This document shows, one piece after another, positions 4,953 through 5,315 of a stretch of 5,315 nt of DNA. The stretch is from Sandaracinobacteroides sp964394815. Its GTDB lineage: Bacteria > Pseudomonadota > Alphaproteobacteria > Sphingomonadales > Sphingomonadaceae. The notes under the pieces were generated by a model, which was not told where the DNA came from, did no database searches, and worked only from the letters and a program-made list of their open reading frames with translations. The position numbers were made by a program, and so were the translations under genes. Where the stretch lies: assembly GCA_964394815.1 (NCBI GenBank), contig CAYMZC010000162.1:1-5315 (forward strand), read 5' to 3'. Each line of letters starts with the position of its first letter. Within the stretch, counting starts at the first letter, position 1.

Positions 4953-5315
4953 ATGTTCGAGAGCGGAACCATCGTCAGACTCAAGAACAACCCATCGCGC
5001 GCTGGCACTGTGACGGGCAAGACGAAAGTCGGGCACGGGAGCACATATTGGGAAGTGCGCCTGGCGGATGGGGGCGGCGTTCAATGGCTACCTCAGGCTC
5101 AACTCATTGCCCAAGCTGCTGCTCCCGACCCCTGGGTTGATCTGGCGACGGGACGTTTCGCGGATCCTGCCCTCTTGCGTAGGCTCCTGTTGCATTATCG
5201 CCTGACTGGTCGCCTTCGGGACGTCATCTACAGCATGGATGTGACCGATACCGAGTTCCACGCCTATCAGTTCAAGCCGGTGGTGAAGATCCTTTCGGCG
5301 CCCTCCCAGGGTCTG
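4953..5315 (+). CDS. N-terminus of a SNF2-family helicase-like protein, DpdE/DrmD type (partial)
   Basis: The frame is open for 121 codons to the window edge. The ATG at 4953 is the only possible start, because a TGA at 4923 closes the frame upstream and no GTG or TTG lies between. Residues 4-50 (SGTIVRLKNNPSRAGTVTG, then YWEVRLADG and VQWLPQAQL) look like a small SH3/KOW-like barrel. Residues 60-100 form the helical 'DP...L..GRF....LRR.L...RL.GRL.D.IYSM..T.T' segment, followed by EFHAYQFKPVVKIL (101-114) and SAPSQG. In DpdE- and DrmD-type helicases the equivalent segment stands directly before the LLIADEVGLGKT Walker A region, which would begin within a few residues of the right edge. This comparison is from memory. 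It is probably a large ATP-driven DNA translocase and the third gene of the MerR/vWA operon. The ATPase motifs are outside the window. Confidence 0.8.
   Translation, partial: MFESGTIVRLKNNPSRAGTVTGKTKVGHGSTYWEVRLADGGGVQWLPQAQLIAQAAAPDPWVDLATGRFADPALLRRLLLHYRLTGRLRDVIYSMDVTDTEFHAYQFKPVVKILSAPSQGL

Noticed and set aside
4856..5140. A GTG-started ORF overlapping the vWA stop (GTGA)
   Set aside because: The overlap looks like coupling, but the protein has no recognisable features and overlaps the far better supported SNF2-like frame starting at 4953.

Overview
The window is GC-rich bacterial DNA (about 60% G+C by eye) with good Shine-Dalgarno sites, ATGA-type gene overlaps and Ala/Arg-rich proteins. 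This fits a proteobacterium, probably an alphaproteobacterium of the sphingomonad or rhizobial kind. The gene content looks like an accessory or genomic-island region: a DNA-methylase-like gene start, an unknown gene pair, and a regulator/vWA/helicase operon. No tRNA, rRNA, CRISPR array, transposase or IS end was seen.

Left part (minus strand). Positions 1-222 hold the first 74 codons of a gene with a ParB-like N-terminal motif, of the kind seen at the start of ParB/DNA-methylase fusion proteins. The gene runs out of the window. Its 364-base upstream region carries a good sigma70-like promoter with a 22-bp dyad in its spacer, a long bulged stem-loop, and a strong hairpin that may end the upstream transcript. 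Upstream on the same strand is a two-gene unit: a 106-aa DUF4258-type protein (2260-2580) followed after 5 bases by a 555-aa protein I do not recognise (587-2254).

Middle (2581-2850). This is a divergent intergenic region. The DUF4258 side has an AT-rich promoter candidate and a perfect 10-bp leader hairpin just before the ribosome binding site. The other side has a perfect 10-bp/10-bp inverted repeat next to the MerR start codon. Its arms can be read as -35/-10 pairs with 17-bp spacing on both strands.

Right part (plus strand). A tight operon encodes a MerR-type regulator (2851-3540), a cytoplasmic vWA-domain protein with a complete MIDAS metal site (3537-4859, overlapping by ATGA), and, after a 93-base gap with two small hairpins, the N-terminus of a large protein (4953 to the window edge). 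That N-terminus resembles SNF2-family helicases of the DpdE/DrmD kind found in DNA-modification and phage-defence loci.

The main inference is that the plus-strand operon is the regulated head of a multi-gene NTP-dependent conflict (defence) system. The vWA protein would act as the scaffold or adaptor and the SNF2 protein as the DNA-translocating motor. The nuclease or methylase parts would lie beyond the right edge. The methylase-like gene and the possible RNase-like DUF4258 protein on the left fit a defence-island setting, but nothing here shows that they belong to the same system.
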